Positions 36,909-46,064 of a DNA stretch of 64,000 nt are shown piece after piece. Source of the DNA: Stenotrophomonas maltophilia (lineage in GTDB: Bacteria; Pseudomonadota; Gammaproteobacteria; Xanthomonadales; Xanthomonadaceae); assembly GCF_004920835.1 (NCBI RefSeq), contig NZ_QFHO01000013.1:52902-116901 (forward strand). Reading direction: 5' to 3'. Under the pieces are notes generated by a model. The model searched no databases and was not told the origin of the DNA. It was given only the letters and a program-made list of their open reading frames with translations. Position numbers and translations under genes: made by a program. Every line of letters begins with the position of its first letter. Position 1 is the stretch's first letter.

Positions 36909-37366
36909 GACACGTTCTCTGGTTCGGTGTGTCCTAGTTAGCGACAGGTTCGATCCGTCTTTAATAGGACGTTTCCGAATCTGCTAGGGCCATCACCAAG
37001 AAAGAGTGATGCGCATCAAATAAGGCGATTCCCCGCTGAAAAAGCCTGTTCTTGCGTTGGCGCCGCAGGTAGCCAAATGCGTCAGCGGGTGGCGCTCACC
37101 GCCGATCATGGCGCCCGTCAAATCCCTCATGCCCCCGATTCCGGCGTTCCGCCTACCACGTCACATTTCGAGCGTCAATAAATCGTCGTTCAGAAAAATA
37201 ATGAGACTTTCATCACAGTTGTGCCTATACTTGCGTCACGGATTCAGGGGAAGGTATGTCCGAGTCCGGCCACAGGTGAGACGCAAGGATGGGTCTTGAT
37301 AGCCCGGCAGTGCTCCTTGCTTCCTCCTCTACTTCTCATCTCTTCAGTAGGGTTAGGTAAAAGCGA
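36909..37366. promoter_or_regulatory. Divergent regulatory region of the fimbrial genes, with FNR-like box
   Basis: A 458-nt spacer of lower GC without a gene. GTGATgcgcATCAA (37006-37019), a perfect 12-nt palindrome at its core, matches the FNR/Anr box TTGAT-N4-ATCAA at 9 of 10 positions. A -10-like TATACT lies at 37226-37231, 136 nt before the smf-1 start, with a weak -35. AT-rich tracts around 37170-37240 suggest further regulator binding. A long leader of smf-1 is implied. Confidence 0.45.
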
Positions 37367-37906
37367 ATGCACAAGATCAATATCATCGCCGCTCTGATGC
37401 TGGCCGCCGCTCCGCTGGCCGCCAACGCCGCCGACGGCACCATCACCTTCAACGGCAAGGTGACCGACAAGACCTGCACCATCTCGACCCCGGGCGGCAA
37501 GGACTTCGCCGTCAACCTGCCGACCGTGTCCAAGAACACCCTGGCCAATGCCGGTGCCGTTGCGGGTCGTACCCCGTTCGCGATCAACCTGACCAAGTGC
37601 AGCGCCGGCAACGTCGCGACCTACTTCGAGCCGGGTTCGACCGTTGACTTCAACACCGGCCGCCTGCTGAACCAGGCTTCGGCCAACGCTGCCACCAACG
37701 TGCAGCTGCAGCTGCTGGGTTCCAACAACCAGGTCCTGCCGATCAAGGCAGCCGGCGCTGGCCTGGCCCAGACCAACTCGCAGTGGGTCACCGTCGGCAC
37801 CGACGGTTCGGCCGACCTGAGCTACTACGCTGAGTACTACGCCACTGCCGCCGCCACCCCGGGCGACGTCACCAGCAGCGTCAAGTACACGATCATCTAC
37901 AACTGA
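37367..37906 (+). CDS. smf-1: Major fimbrial subunit, SMF-1 type
   Basis: Pilin of the chaperone/usher fimbria involved in adhesion and early biofilm formation. The 179-residue precursor has signal MHKINIIAALMLAAAPLAANA and a mature start ADGTITFNGKVTDKTCTIS, matching the pilin N-terminus with the first disulfide Cys; the second is in LTKCSAGNV. The C-terminus is VKYTIIYN, with the alternating hydrophobic beta-zipper and the penultimate Tyr. Lys content and the low-Gly donor strand DGTITFNGKV are typical. It is first gene of pilin-chaperone-usher-adhesin. Identity with S. maltophilia SMF-1 is from the operon order and N-terminal pattern. Confidence 0.88.
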   Translation: MHKINIIAALMLAAAPLAANAADGTITFNGKVTDKTCTISTPGGKDFAVNLPTVSKNTLANAGAVAGRTPFAINLTKCSAGNVATYFEPGSTVDFNTGRLLNQASANAATNVQLQLLGSNNQVLPIKAAGAGLAQTNSQWVTVGTDGSADLSYYAEYYATAAATPGDVTSSVKYTIIYN

Positions 37907-37991
37907 TCGTAGCCGTACCCGCATTGGCCGGCGTACGCGCCGGCCAATGCTCCGCGGCCTCTGGCCACACACCTCGAGCGTAGTACTTCCG

Positions 37992-38723
37992 ATGAAAGCA
38001 ATCTTTCCCCGGGCGCTGCTGCTGGCAGCGTTCACGCTGCCCTTCTGCCAGAACGCACTGGCCGGCGTGGTGGTCAACGGCACGCGAGTGATCTATCCGG
38101 CGCAGGCGCGCGAAGTCACCGTGCAGGTCGACAACGTGGGCGAATCGCCGGCGCTGGTGCAGGCCTGGATCGACAGCGGCGACGCCAACCAGACCGCCGA
38201 TACCAGCGATGCACCGTTCGTGCTGACGCCGCCGATCGCGCGCGTCGAGCCGGGCCGCAGCCAGGCGCTGCGCCTGATCTTCTCCGGCGCGCAGCTGCCG
38301 ACCGACCGCGAGTCGGTGTTCTGGCTCAACGTGCTGGATGTGCCGCCGTCGCCGGACAACGCCGACAACAGTGGCGAACAGAATTACCTGCAGGTCGCGT
38401 TTCGTTCGCGCCTGAAGCTTTTCTACCGGCCGCAGGGCCTGAAGGGCGTCGCCAACGACGCACCGGCAGCACTGCGCTGGACCCGCAATGGCGACCGCCT
38501 GCGGGTGGAAAACCCGAGCCCCTTCCACGTCACGCTGGCTGAAGTGCATGCCGTGACCGGCAGCAGTGAAAAGGCCGTCGAGGACAAGGGCGCGATGGTC
38601 GCGCCGAAGCAGAGCCTGGAGTTCGCCGCACCGGCGGGCACCGACCAGGTCCGCTTCATCACCATCAACGACTACGGCGGCCGGGTGGAACACACCATCC
38701 GCCTCGGCAGCACCGGGGGCTGA
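37992..38723 (+). CDS. Periplasmic fimbrial chaperone (PapD/FimC family)
   Basis: Holds pilin subunits folded in the periplasm by donor-strand complementation and delivers them to the usher. The 243-residue precursor has signal MKAIFPRALLLAAFTLPF..ALA. Domain 1 carries VVVNGTRVIYPAQAREVTVQV and the G1-strand region FWLNVLDVPP, a strong chaperone signature, plus the Arg/Lys of the cleft (RVIYP and the FRSRLKLFYRP region). Domain 2 follows from about residue 145 (LRWTRNGDRLRVENPSPFHVTL). The start at 37992 is an ATG; the Shine-Dalgarno is poor. It lies 85 nt after the pilin. Confidence 0.93.
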   Translation: MKAIFPRALLLAAFTLPFCQNALAGVVVNGTRVIYPAQAREVTVQVDNVGESPALVQAWIDSGDANQTADTSDAPFVLTPPIARVEPGRSQALRLIFSGAQLPTDRESVFWLNVLDVPPSPDNADNSGEQNYLQVAFRSRLKLFYRPQGLKGVANDAPAALRWTRNGDRLRVENPSPFHVTLAEVHAVTGSSEKAVEDKGAMVAPKQSLEFAAPAGTDQVRFITINDYGGRVEHTIRLGSTGG

Positions 38724-38794
38724 ACGCGCCGCGCCGGCCCATGGCCTGCGCATCCCGCCACCGCCGCCGTGCGGCGAATTGAAGGAATGTCAGT

Positions 38795-41380
38795 GTGATC
38801 GGAAACAGATTGACATTGTCGATCCATCAGGCGCTTTGCCTGTTGGTTGCTGGCGTGGCCTGCCCAGGATGGGCGCTGGCTGCCCCGGCCAATCTCGGCG
38901 AACAGGCGCTGATGGCGCAGAGTGGTGCGGCCAATGCGCGTGCACCGGAATCGGCCCAGTTCAACTCCAGCTTCCTGTCCGGCCAGGCCAAGCAGGTCGA
39001 CCTGGCGGCCTTCAGCAACGGCAACCCGATGGTGGCCGGCACCTACCGCGTCGACGTCTACGTCAACGGTGCCTGGCAGGGCCGTCGCGACCTGCAGTTC
39101 AAGGCCGATGCGCAGGGTCGCGTCGACGCCTGCCTGCCGCTGCCGATGCTGGAAGAAATGGGCGTGGACAGCGAGGCCGTGCTGCTGCAGCAGGACCCGT
39201 CCGTGCCGGCCGACAAGACCAGCTGCGTGCCGGTGCAGCAGCGCATGAGCAACGCCTACGGCATCTATGACAGCGGCAACCTGCGCTACGACCTCAGCAT
39301 TCCGCAGGTGTTCCTGCGCCGCGAGGCGCGCGGCTACGTCAACCCGGCGCTGTGGGACCGCGGCATCAATGCCGGCTTCGTCGGCTACAGCTTCAATGCG
39401 ATCAACAGCGACAGCCGCGTCGAAGGTGGCCAGCGCAACCGCAGTGCCTACCTCGGCCTCAATGCCGGCCTGAACCTGGGCGGCTGGCAGTTCCGCCACG
39501 ACTCGAACCTGACCTGGTCCGAGGGTGACGGCCGCCATTGGCAGAGCATCGCCACCTACGCACAGCGCGGCATCCCGCAGGTGCGCGGCATGCTCACCAT
39601 CGGTGAGGCCTACACCACCGGTGAACTGTTCGATTCGATCGGGTACCGCGGTGCCAGCCTGGCCAGCGACGACCGCATGCTGCCCGACTCGCTGCGCGGC
39701 TACGCGCCGGTCGTGCGTGGTATTGCTGAAACCAACGCGCGCATCGAAGTGCGCCAGAATGAGCAGTTGATCTACTCCTCGACGGTGTCGCCGGGCAGCT
39801 TCGTCATCGACGATCTGTACCCGACCGGCTATGGCGGCGACCTGGATGTGAGCGTGATCGAGGCCGATGGCCGCCGCCGCGAATTCAAGGTGCCGTTCGG
39901 TTCGGTGCCGCAGATGCTGCGCGAAGGCGTGTCGCGTTACGCGCTGACCGCCGGCCAGGTGCGCAACAAGCTGCTGGCCGATGAGCCGTGGCTTGTGCAG
40001 GGCACCTATCAGCGCGGTATCGGCAACCAGCTGACCCTGTACGGCGGCACGGCGCTGAGCGATGGTTACCTGTCGCTGCTGTACGGCGTCGGCCTGTCCA
40101 CGCCGGTCGGCGCGTTCGCCGCCGACGTCACCCATGCACGTACGACGTTCGACCACTACGGCAACCACACCGGTGCCAGCGTGCGCTTGAGCTACAGCAA
40201 CATGATCGGCGAAACCGGGACCAACCTGACCCTGGCCGCCTACCGTTATTCGACTGAAGGCTTCTACAGCCTGCAGGACGCGCTGTATGGCCGTGATTCG
40301 GACAAGCGCGGCATCGACCCGACCACCCGCGGTCGTCAGCGCAGCCAGTTCCAGGTAACGCTGAACCAGCCGCTGGGCCGTCGCGGCGGTGCGCTGTACG
40401 TGACCGGTTCGGTGCGTGACTTCTACGATCGTCCGGGCACTTCCAAGCAGTACCAGGTGGGCTACAACAACGCCTGGCGCTCGGTGAACTACGGCTTCTC
40501 GGCACTGCGCACCGAAGAAGGCGTGCTCGGCCGTTCCGATACCCAGTACCTGCTGTCGATGAGCGTGCCGCTGGGCCGTGGCAGCCACCCGGTGTCGTTC
40601 AGCGCCGATGTCGGCGTGCGCGAGCGCGGTGGCTACGACAACAGCCGTGTCGGCATTACCGGTTCGACCGGCATCGACAACAACTTCAGCTACGGCGTGG
40701 CCCTTTCCGACTCCCGCGAAGGTGGTACCACCGCGGTCGGCAGCGCCGAATACCGCAGCCGCTACAGCGCGTTGAACGCCACCTACAGCCACTCGCGCGA
40801 TTTCCGCCAGGCCTCGGTCGGCGCCAACGGCAGCGTGGTCTTGCATCCGGGCGGCTTCACCTTCACCCCGCAGCGTGGCGACACCATGGTGCTGGTCGAA
40901 GCACCGGGCGCGCGCGATGCGATCGTCAGCAATGCCCCGGGCCTGCGCGTCGATGGCCGCGGTTACGCTGTGGTCCCGTACGTGTCGCCGTACCGCCTCA
41001 ACACCGTTACCCTCGATCCGCAGGGCATGGCCCACGACGTCGAGCTGGAAAGCACCAGCCAGTCGATCGCGCCGTTCGCCGGTGCCATCAGCTACCTGCG
41101 CTTCGATACCCGCAAGGGCAACGCGCTGCTGATCCAGGTGCGCAACACCGATGGCCGCACCATGCCGTTCGGTGCACAGGTCAAGGACGAGCAGGGCCAG
41201 CCAGTGGGCATGGTCAGCCAGGGTGGCCGCCTGTACGTGCGCAGCGAGAAGAACCAGGGCCAGTTGCAGGTCGAGTGGGGCGCAGGTGCCGACCAGCGCT
41301 GCACCATTGATTACCAGGTACCGGCGGGCGCCGATGCGTCCAAGACCGGCTTCATCCCGCTGGAGGCAGCATGCCGATGA
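38795..41380 (+). CDS. Fimbrial outer-membrane usher protein
   Basis: Outer-membrane assembly platform for the SMF-1-like fimbria. The 861-residue precursor begins at a GTG (38795, with gaagga upstream) and a signal peptide ending near GWALA. An N-terminal domain (about 45-190) shows QFNSSFLSG and VDVYVNG, which capture chaperone-subunit complexes. The central 24-strand barrel holds the plug domain (RIEVRQNEQLIYSSTVSPGSF region). Two C-terminal domains follow (GYAVVPYVSPYRLNTV; GGRLYVRSEKNQG) with a Cys pair near the end (RCTIDYQV, LEAACR). Its last 10 nt overlap the tip adhesin gene. Confidence 0.94.
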   Translation: MIGNRLTLSIHQALCLLVAGVACPGWALAAPANLGEQALMAQSGAANARAPESAQFNSSFLSGQAKQVDLAAFSNGNPMVAGTYRVDVYVNGAWQGRRDLQFKADAQGRVDACLPLPMLEEMGVDSEAVLLQQDPSVPADKTSCVPVQQRMSNAYGIYDSGNLRYDLSIPQVFLRREARGYVNPALWDRGINAGFVGYSFNAINSDSRVEGGQRNRSAYLGLNAGLNLGGWQFRHDSNLTWSEGDGRHWQSIATYAQRGIPQVRGMLTIGEAYTTGELFDSIGYRGASLASDDRMLPDSLRGYAPVVRGIAETNARIEVRQNEQLIYSSTVSPGSFVIDDLYPTGYGGDLDVSVIEADGRRREFKVPFGSVPQMLREGVSRYALTAGQVRNKLLADEPWLVQGTYQRGIGNQLTLYGGTALSDGYLSLLYGVGLSTPVGAFAADVTHARTTFDHYGNHTGASVRLSYSNMIGETGTNLTLAAYRYSTEGFYSLQDALYGRDSDKRGIDPTTRGRQRSQFQVTLNQPLGRRGGALYVTGSVRDFYDRPGTSKQYQVGYNNAWRSVNYGFSALRTEEGVLGRSDTQYLLSMSVPLGRGSHPVSFSADVGVRERGGYDNSRVGITGSTGIDNNFSYGVALSDSREGGTTAVGSAEYRSRYSALNATYSHSRDFRQASVGANGSVVLHPGGFTFTPQRGDTMVLVEAPGARDAIVSNAPGLRVDGRGYAVVPYVSPYRLNTVTLDPQGMAHDVELESTSQSIAPFAGAISYLRFDTRKGNALLIQVRNTDGRTMPFGAQVKDEQGQPVGMVSQGGRLYVRSEKNQGQLQVEWGAGADQRCTIDYQVPAGADASKTGFIPLEAACR

Positions 41381-42408
41381 TTTCTTCCCGTGGCCGCAAG
41401 GCATTGGCCGCGTTGGCCCTGCTGGGGGGCGTGCTGCTGGCGCAGCAGGCCAGTGCGGCCTGCCGCATCCAGGTCAACGGTTTCGTTGCGCAGGACGTGC
41501 AGATGGACATGGGTCAGATCGTGATCCTGCCCAGTACACCGGTGGGTGGCGTGATCAAAGAGATCAGTGTGCCGATCAACCAGCAGAACAACGTTGCCCG
41601 CTGCGACTACTGGTATAGCGGCTACTCGACAGGCGAGTACGTCAACGCGCCGCAGAAGCGACCGGTGGCCGGCTTTGCCAACGTCTATGAGACCGGCGTG
41701 GCCGGCGTGGGCATCCGCCTGTTCCGCGACTCCGGCGCGATCCAGGCCTATTACCCACATACCATCAATTTCGCGGCCAACTCCACCATCTCGCTGATCG
41801 GCGGCCAGTTCCGCATCCAGCTGATCAAGACCGCCGCACAGACCGGTTCGGGCGTGATCGCACCGAACGGTCGCTTCACCACCTACTACTTCGATGGTGA
41901 TGGCCCCAGCCGCCCGGTGCTGACCTCCACCTTCAGGGGCTCGGGCACCACCGTGGTCAGCCCGACCTGCGAAGTGCAGGCCGGCAGCCGCAACATCGCC
42001 GTTGATTTCGGCAGCGTGCCCAACACCACCTTCACCGGCGTTGGTTCGCGTGCGGTCGATCGTGATTTCGAGATCCGCCTGAACTGCCAGGGCAGCAATG
42101 TCGCTGCCTACCAGAGCAAGATCGGCATCCGCCTGGACGCCGACCAGGACAGCTCGAACATGCCCGGCGTGCTGAAGCTGAGCGCGGCCACCAACAGCGC
42201 CACCCGCATCGGCATCCAGATGGTCCAGCGCGATGGCAGCACCGAGCGCGAAGTGCGCTTCGGCCAGACCGTCAACGTCGGTACCACCACCACCGGTACC
42301 AGCACCATGACCTTGCCGCTGCGTGCCCGCTATGTGCAGACCCAGGCCGGTACCGTCGGTGCGGGTGTCGCGAACGGCCAGGCGACCTTCACCATCCAGT
42401 ACGAGTAA
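41371..42408 (+). CDS. Fimbrial tip adhesin (FimH-like two-domain)
   Basis: A 345-residue exported protein, larger than a pilin and in the usual last place of the operon. Signal MPMISSRGRKALAALALLGG..ASA is followed by an N-terminal lectin-like domain (about 31-190, Cys in SAACRIQV and ARCDYWYSG). A C-terminal pilin domain (about 195-345) has Cys in SPTCEVQAGS and RLNCQGSN and a terminal donor-strand motif ATFTIQYE. It probably sits at the fibre tip and determines receptor specificity. Receptor unknown. A second ATG at 41377 is an alternative start and would shorten the n-region by two residues. Confidence 0.87.
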   Translation: MPMISSRGRKALAALALLGGVLLAQQASAACRIQVNGFVAQDVQMDMGQIVILPSTPVGGVIKEISVPINQQNNVARCDYWYSGYSTGEYVNAPQKRPVAGFANVYETGVAGVGIRLFRDSGAIQAYYPHTINFAANSTISLIGGQFRIQLIKTAAQTGSGVIAPNGRFTTYYFDGDGPSRPVLTSTFRGSGTTVVSPTCEVQAGSRNIAVDFGSVPNTTFTGVGSRAVDRDFEIRLNCQGSNVAAYQSKIGIRLDADQDSSNMPGVLKLSAATNSATRIGIQMVQRDGSTEREVRFGQTVNVGTTTTGTSTMTLPLRARYVQTQAGTVGAGVANGQATFTIQYE

Positions 42409-42445
42409 GGCGCCCGCAGGCCGCCGCCACCGCTGCGTTCCACCG

Positions 42446-42474
42446 CAACGTCACCTGTTCCGCAGGTGGCGTTG
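42446..42474 (+). terminator. Hairpin after the fimbrial operon
   Basis: caacgtcacctg (42446-42457) pairs with caggtggcgttg (42463-42474) with one G-U pair and a 5-nt loop. The U-run after it is poor, so it may be an attenuator or processing structure. A second hairpin, gatcttc/gaagatc, lies at 42485-42505. The rest of the 267-nt spacer before wecB contains a half-matching CRP/Clp site, TGTGA-N6-TCGCG (42536-42551). Confidence 0.5.
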
Positions 42475-42675
42475 ACTGCGTCTTGATCTTCCAACGATGA
42501 AGATCGGTGCCACGACGCACGTACAACCACATGAATGTGATGTATGTCGCGAATTTGGAGTTTCCTCATGAGGTGACCGTCTCCTGCCCGCGGGTGTTGG
42601 ACGGGAACGCCGAAAGGATCCAGACGTGGCTACAGCTGCCTGCATCCCCCCGCGCCAGCCTTCGGGAGCGCTGCG

Positions 42676-43860
42676 GTGAAGGTCCTGTCCGTGTTCGGCA
42701 CACGGCCGGAAGCGATCAAGATGGGGCCGCTGGTGCGGGCCTTGGCAGAATCTGCCGATATCGAGTCGGTGGTCTGCATCACGGGCCAGCACCGGGCGAT
42801 GCTCGACCAGGTGATGTCGTTGTTCGAGATCACCGCCGACCATGACCTCGATGTCATGGTGCCCAACCAGACCCTCAACGGACTGTGCGCCAGGCTGTTC
42901 GAGCGGCTTGACGCGCTCTACACCCAGGTTCGCCCGGACCGCGTGCTGGTACATGGCGATACCACCACGGCGATGACCGCCGCGCTGGCCGCGTTCCATC
43001 ACCGCATCCCGATCGGCCACGTCGAGGCCGGCTTGCGCACCGGTGACATCAACCGGCCATGGCCGGAGGAAATGAACCGGCGGGTGATCGACGTGGTCGG
43101 CCACCAGCTGTATGCGCCCACCGCCAGCTCGCGCGCCAATCTGGCCCGCGAGCATCTGGGCGGGCAGATCCTGGTCACCGGCAACACCGTCATCGATGCC
43201 CTGCAGCAGACCGTACAGCGGTTGGATGCCGACCCGGCCCTGCGCGCGCAGGCCGACGTGCCCTTCCACATGCTCGACCCGCGGCGGCGCCTGCTGCTGG
43301 TCACCGGCCACCGCCGCGAGAGCTTCGGCCAGGGCTTCGAGGATATCTGCCGCGCACTGGCCGAGCTGGCGCGGCGGCCGGACCTGCAGGTGCTGTACCC
43401 GGTGCACCTCAATCCGAACGTGCAGGGTCCGGTCAACGCCCACCTCGGCCATCTCGACAACGTGCACCTGGTGCCGCCGCAGGACTACCTGCGTTTCGTG
43501 CGCCTGATGCAGCGCGCCGACGTGATCCTCACCGATTCCGGTGGCGTGCAGGAAGAAGCGCCGGCGCTGGCCAAACCCGTTCTGGTGATGCGCGATGTCA
43601 CCGAGCGTCCGGAGGCGGTTGAGGCGGGTGTGGTGACGCTGGTCGGCACCATGCCTTCGCGCATTGTCGAGGCGGTCAACGCAGCGTTGGCACAGCCACC
43701 GCAGCCGACCCACTTCGATCCCGATGCCAGTCCCTATGGCGATGGTCGCGCCAGCGCGCGCATCGTCGCCGCCCTGCGTGGCACGCCCCTTCCCGAATTC
43801 TCGCCCGGTCTCCGCAGCGGCGGGGCCATCCACCCTCATCCCCATGAAGTGATGCCATGA
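42676..43860 (+). CDS. wecB: UDP-N-acetylglucosamine 2-epimerase (non-hydrolysing)
   Basis: Interconverts UDP-GlcNAc and UDP-ManNAc in the cytoplasm. The 394-residue protein starts with GTG at 42676 (VKVLSVFGTRPEAIKMGPLV), the near-universal WecB opening; other hallmarks are VHGDTTTAM, GHVEAGLRTGD, PWPEEMNR, VTGHRRESFG, and TDSGGVQEEAP. No WecC (UDP-ManNAc dehydrogenase) follows, so the product is likely UDP-ManNAc for direct polymerisation. Its stop overlaps the next start by 4 nt and it heads a BcsB-like/nfrB/nfrA operon. In E. coli WecB is required for the NfrAB-made ManNAc polymer (the N4 glycan receptor), and the operon places the supply enzyme beside the synthase. The C-terminal 25 residues (PGLRSGGAIHPHPHEV) look like a family-specific extension. 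Confidence 0.95.
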   Translation: MKVLSVFGTRPEAIKMGPLVRALAESADIESVVCITGQHRAMLDQVMSLFEITADHDLDVMVPNQTLNGLCARLFERLDALYTQVRPDRVLVHGDTTTAMTAALAAFHHRIPIGHVEAGLRTGDINRPWPEEMNRRVIDVVGHQLYAPTASSRANLAREHLGGQILVTGNTVIDALQQTVQRLDADPALRAQADVPFHMLDPRRRLLLVTGHRRESFGQGFEDICRALAELARRPDLQVLYPVHLNPNVQGPVNAHLGHLDNVHLVPPQDYLRFVRLMQRADVILTDSGGVQEEAPALAKPVLVMRDVTERPEAVEAGVVTLVGTMPSRIVEAVNAALAQPPQPTHFDPDASPYGDGRASARIVAALRGTPLPEFSPGLRSGGAIHPHPHEVMP

Positions 43861-46058
43861 CCCAGACCGGCCGCTCTCCTTTGTTTGCTTCCGCTGCCGC
43901 GTTCATCCTTTCGGGTGTGGTCGCCAGTGCCCATGCCGCAGACAGCGTTGCCGGCCAGTTCGCCGAATGGAGCGGCGACAGTACGGTGAACCGGCAGATG
44001 AGCTTGCGCGAACTCGGCTTCCGCCAGCCATTGGTGTTGAGCGGGCAGGAAAGCCAGCGCGAGATTTACCTGCCGGTGCCGGCCGGCGTCGCCACCCGTG
44101 ATGCGCAGCTGCAGCTGGACGGGCGCTACGTGCGCGGGCATGCCGGGCGCACCTCGGGGTTGTGGTCGGTCGACGGAGACCCGATCGCCGCGCGTTCGAT
44201 CACCGATGCGCAGGGTGATGCCAGCCAGCTGCTGGCCATCGATGGCGAACCCCGCCAGAACGGTTTCGTGCGGGTCGGCGTCGGCTGGTGGTCGATCGTT
44301 TCCGATTACCAGTGCGCCGATCAGAGCGCACCGGCCAACGTGCTGCGGCTGTCGCCGGATTCGCGTTTCAGCTATCGCTTCGACGGCCGCGCCGTGGACA
44401 CCGTGTCCAAGGCCTGGGGCGCGCTGCCGCCACGGGTGCGCCTGCTGGTGGATGGCAAGGCTCTGCAGGCGCCTGTCTATGATGCCGCCTGGCGCATCGG
44501 TACCGCGTTGCAGGCCGGTGGCAAGCAGGTGCAGGTGGTCGCACTGCCTAAGGTTGGTGACAGCGTCGACCTGACTGGCATCAGCATCCCGGCCAGCCTG
44601 CAGGGCGTGCCGGCCTATGCCGCGCTGGCGTCGGGCGAACGTGCGTATGTGCTGAAGGATCTGGCTGAAGTGGGGGCGCTGCTGTCGCTGCGTGACAGCG
44701 GGCCGTTGGCCGCCGATGTGATGATCGGCAGCAACGCGTTGCGGGCTGGAGTACGCGCGGCGCTGGACGCACTCGCTGCACAGGTCGGCGGCGCTGGCGC
44801 TGATGCCGGCACGGCGTTCGCCGCGTGGCGCCGTACCGGCATGGACGGCCTGGAAAAGCCCGCGGCCAACGCCTCGGTCAGCGTGGTCGCCATTGCCGGC
44901 CGTCCGACGCTGGTGGTCGACCCGGCGGCGGCGGGCAAGGTCGCCGGATTGTTTGCGGAACACTGGCGCAGCTATGCGCTGGGCCGCAGCCTGCAGGTCA
45001 CCGCGGCCGGCACGCCGAAGCTCGACGGCGACCAGGTGCTGCTGAGCCGGCTCGGCAACATCGCCGGCACGATGGACGTGGTCACCCGCGCCGATCGCAG
45101 TGCCAGCTTCGACCTCGGCGCGCTGTCGGCCGATGGCCGCCTGCCCGAGGAAGTGGTGATCGATGTCTCGGCGGCGCCGAACGCAGCCGGACAGGGCGCG
45201 GTAGCCACGATCTACTTCAATGACTACCTGCTGGGCGGCAAGGTGCTGTCGGCCAATGGCCAGCCGCAGCGGCTGGTGGCCAAGGTGCCGGCCTATGCGC
45301 TGTCGGCGCGCAACGAGATCCGCGTCAGCTTCCTGCGCCAGCCGGCACGCCCCTATTGCCACGATCCGGCCACCGCTTATCCAGTCTCGATCCTGCCCAG
45401 CAGCCACCTGACCCTGGCCAAGCGTTCGCTCGGCAGCGATTTCGTCGGTGCCAGCAGCCAGCTGTCACGCGGCAACCAGGTGTTCGTGCCCGCCACGTGG
45501 CTGCAGGATGCACCGTCATCGCTGGCCAAGGTCATCGCTGTGGCCAGTGCAGTGGGTGCGTCGCCGGAGGCATCGGAACTGAAGGTGTTCGATGCCGGTG
45601 CGGTGGTCAGCCCGGGTGCGCCATGGCTGGCCTTCGGCGTGGCACCGGCCGGTGTCGATGTGGCCGGCCTGAAGGACGGGCACCTGCTGATCGGCGGGAA
45701 GCCGCAGCCGCTGCTGGATGTCAGCGGCCTGGACCGCGCAGCGGTGGTGCAGGTCGGCACCTCCGGCGGCCAGCTCGGCGTGCTGTACAGCGACCTTGGC
45801 GCACAGGCACCGCCGTTCGGCGCACCGTTCCGGCTGCTGCGCGGTGATCTCGCCGTGCTCGACGGCAGTGATGCCGTGCGCGAATTCGACCGCCAGGATC
45901 CCTATGGCACGCGTGTCGCGCAGGACGGCAATCCGCAATCGAAGTGGGAACGGCACATGGTCTGGTTGCTGCTGCTGGTCGGCGTGATCGTGTTCGCGCT
46001 GCTGGCCGCCCGCGTCACCCAGGTGCGCCGCCGCAAGTCCGCCAACACAGGGCACTGA
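43857..46058 (+). CDS. BcsB-like periplasmic co-polymerase subunit (cellulose synthase B family)
   Basis: A 733-residue inner-membrane-anchored periplasmic protein with signal MTQTGRSPLFASAAAFILSG..AHA. Most of it is beta-rich: two CBM/flavodoxin-like repeats can be inferred (SLRELGFRQPLVLSG..IYLPVPAG; SLGSDFVGASSQL), as in BcsB. The C-terminus has one membrane helix (MVWLLLLVGVIVFALLAARV) and a basic tail RRRKS. In cellulose synthases BcsB joins BcsA in the membrane and guides the polymer. Here the same part is placed between wecB and nfrB. Overlap with wecB (ATGA) and a 6-nt gap to nfrB indicate a single unit. E. coli NfrAB operons lack this gene as far as I recall. The family call is by architecture, length and neighbours, not by alignment. 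Confidence 0.75.
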   Translation: MTQTGRSPLFASAAAFILSGVVASAHAADSVAGQFAEWSGDSTVNRQMSLRELGFRQPLVLSGQESQREIYLPVPAGVATRDAQLQLDGRYVRGHAGRTSGLWSVDGDPIAARSITDAQGDASQLLAIDGEPRQNGFVRVGVGWWSIVSDYQCADQSAPANVLRLSPDSRFSYRFDGRAVDTVSKAWGALPPRVRLLVDGKALQAPVYDAAWRIGTALQAGGKQVQVVALPKVGDSVDLTGISIPASLQGVPAYAALASGERAYVLKDLAEVGALLSLRDSGPLAADVMIGSNALRAGVRAALDALAAQVGGAGADAGTAFAAWRRTGMDGLEKPAANASVSVVAIAGRPTLVVDPAAAGKVAGLFAEHWRSYALGRSLQVTAAGTPKLDGDQVLLSRLGNIAGTMDVVTRADRSASFDLGALSADGRLPEEVVIDVSAAPNAAGQGAVATIYFNDYLLGGKVLSANGQPQRLVAKVPAYALSARNEIRVSFLRQPARPYCHDPATAYPVSILPSSHLTLAKRSLGSDFVGASSQLSRGNQVFVPATWLQDAPSSLAKVIAVASAVGASPEASELKVFDAGAVVSPGAPWLAFGVAPAGVDVAGLKDGHLLIGGKPQPLLDVSGLDRAAVVQVGTSGGQLGVLYSDLGAQAPPFGAPFRLLRGDLAVLDGSDAVREFDRQDPYGTRVAQDGNPQSKWERHMVWLLLLVGVIVFALLAARVTQVRRRKSANTGH

Positions 46059-46064
46059 TCCACC

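Noticed and set aside
38672..41404. A 910-codon open frame antisense to the usher
   Set aside because: Shadow of the usher gene; the sense frame has signal peptide, plug and barrel motifs.
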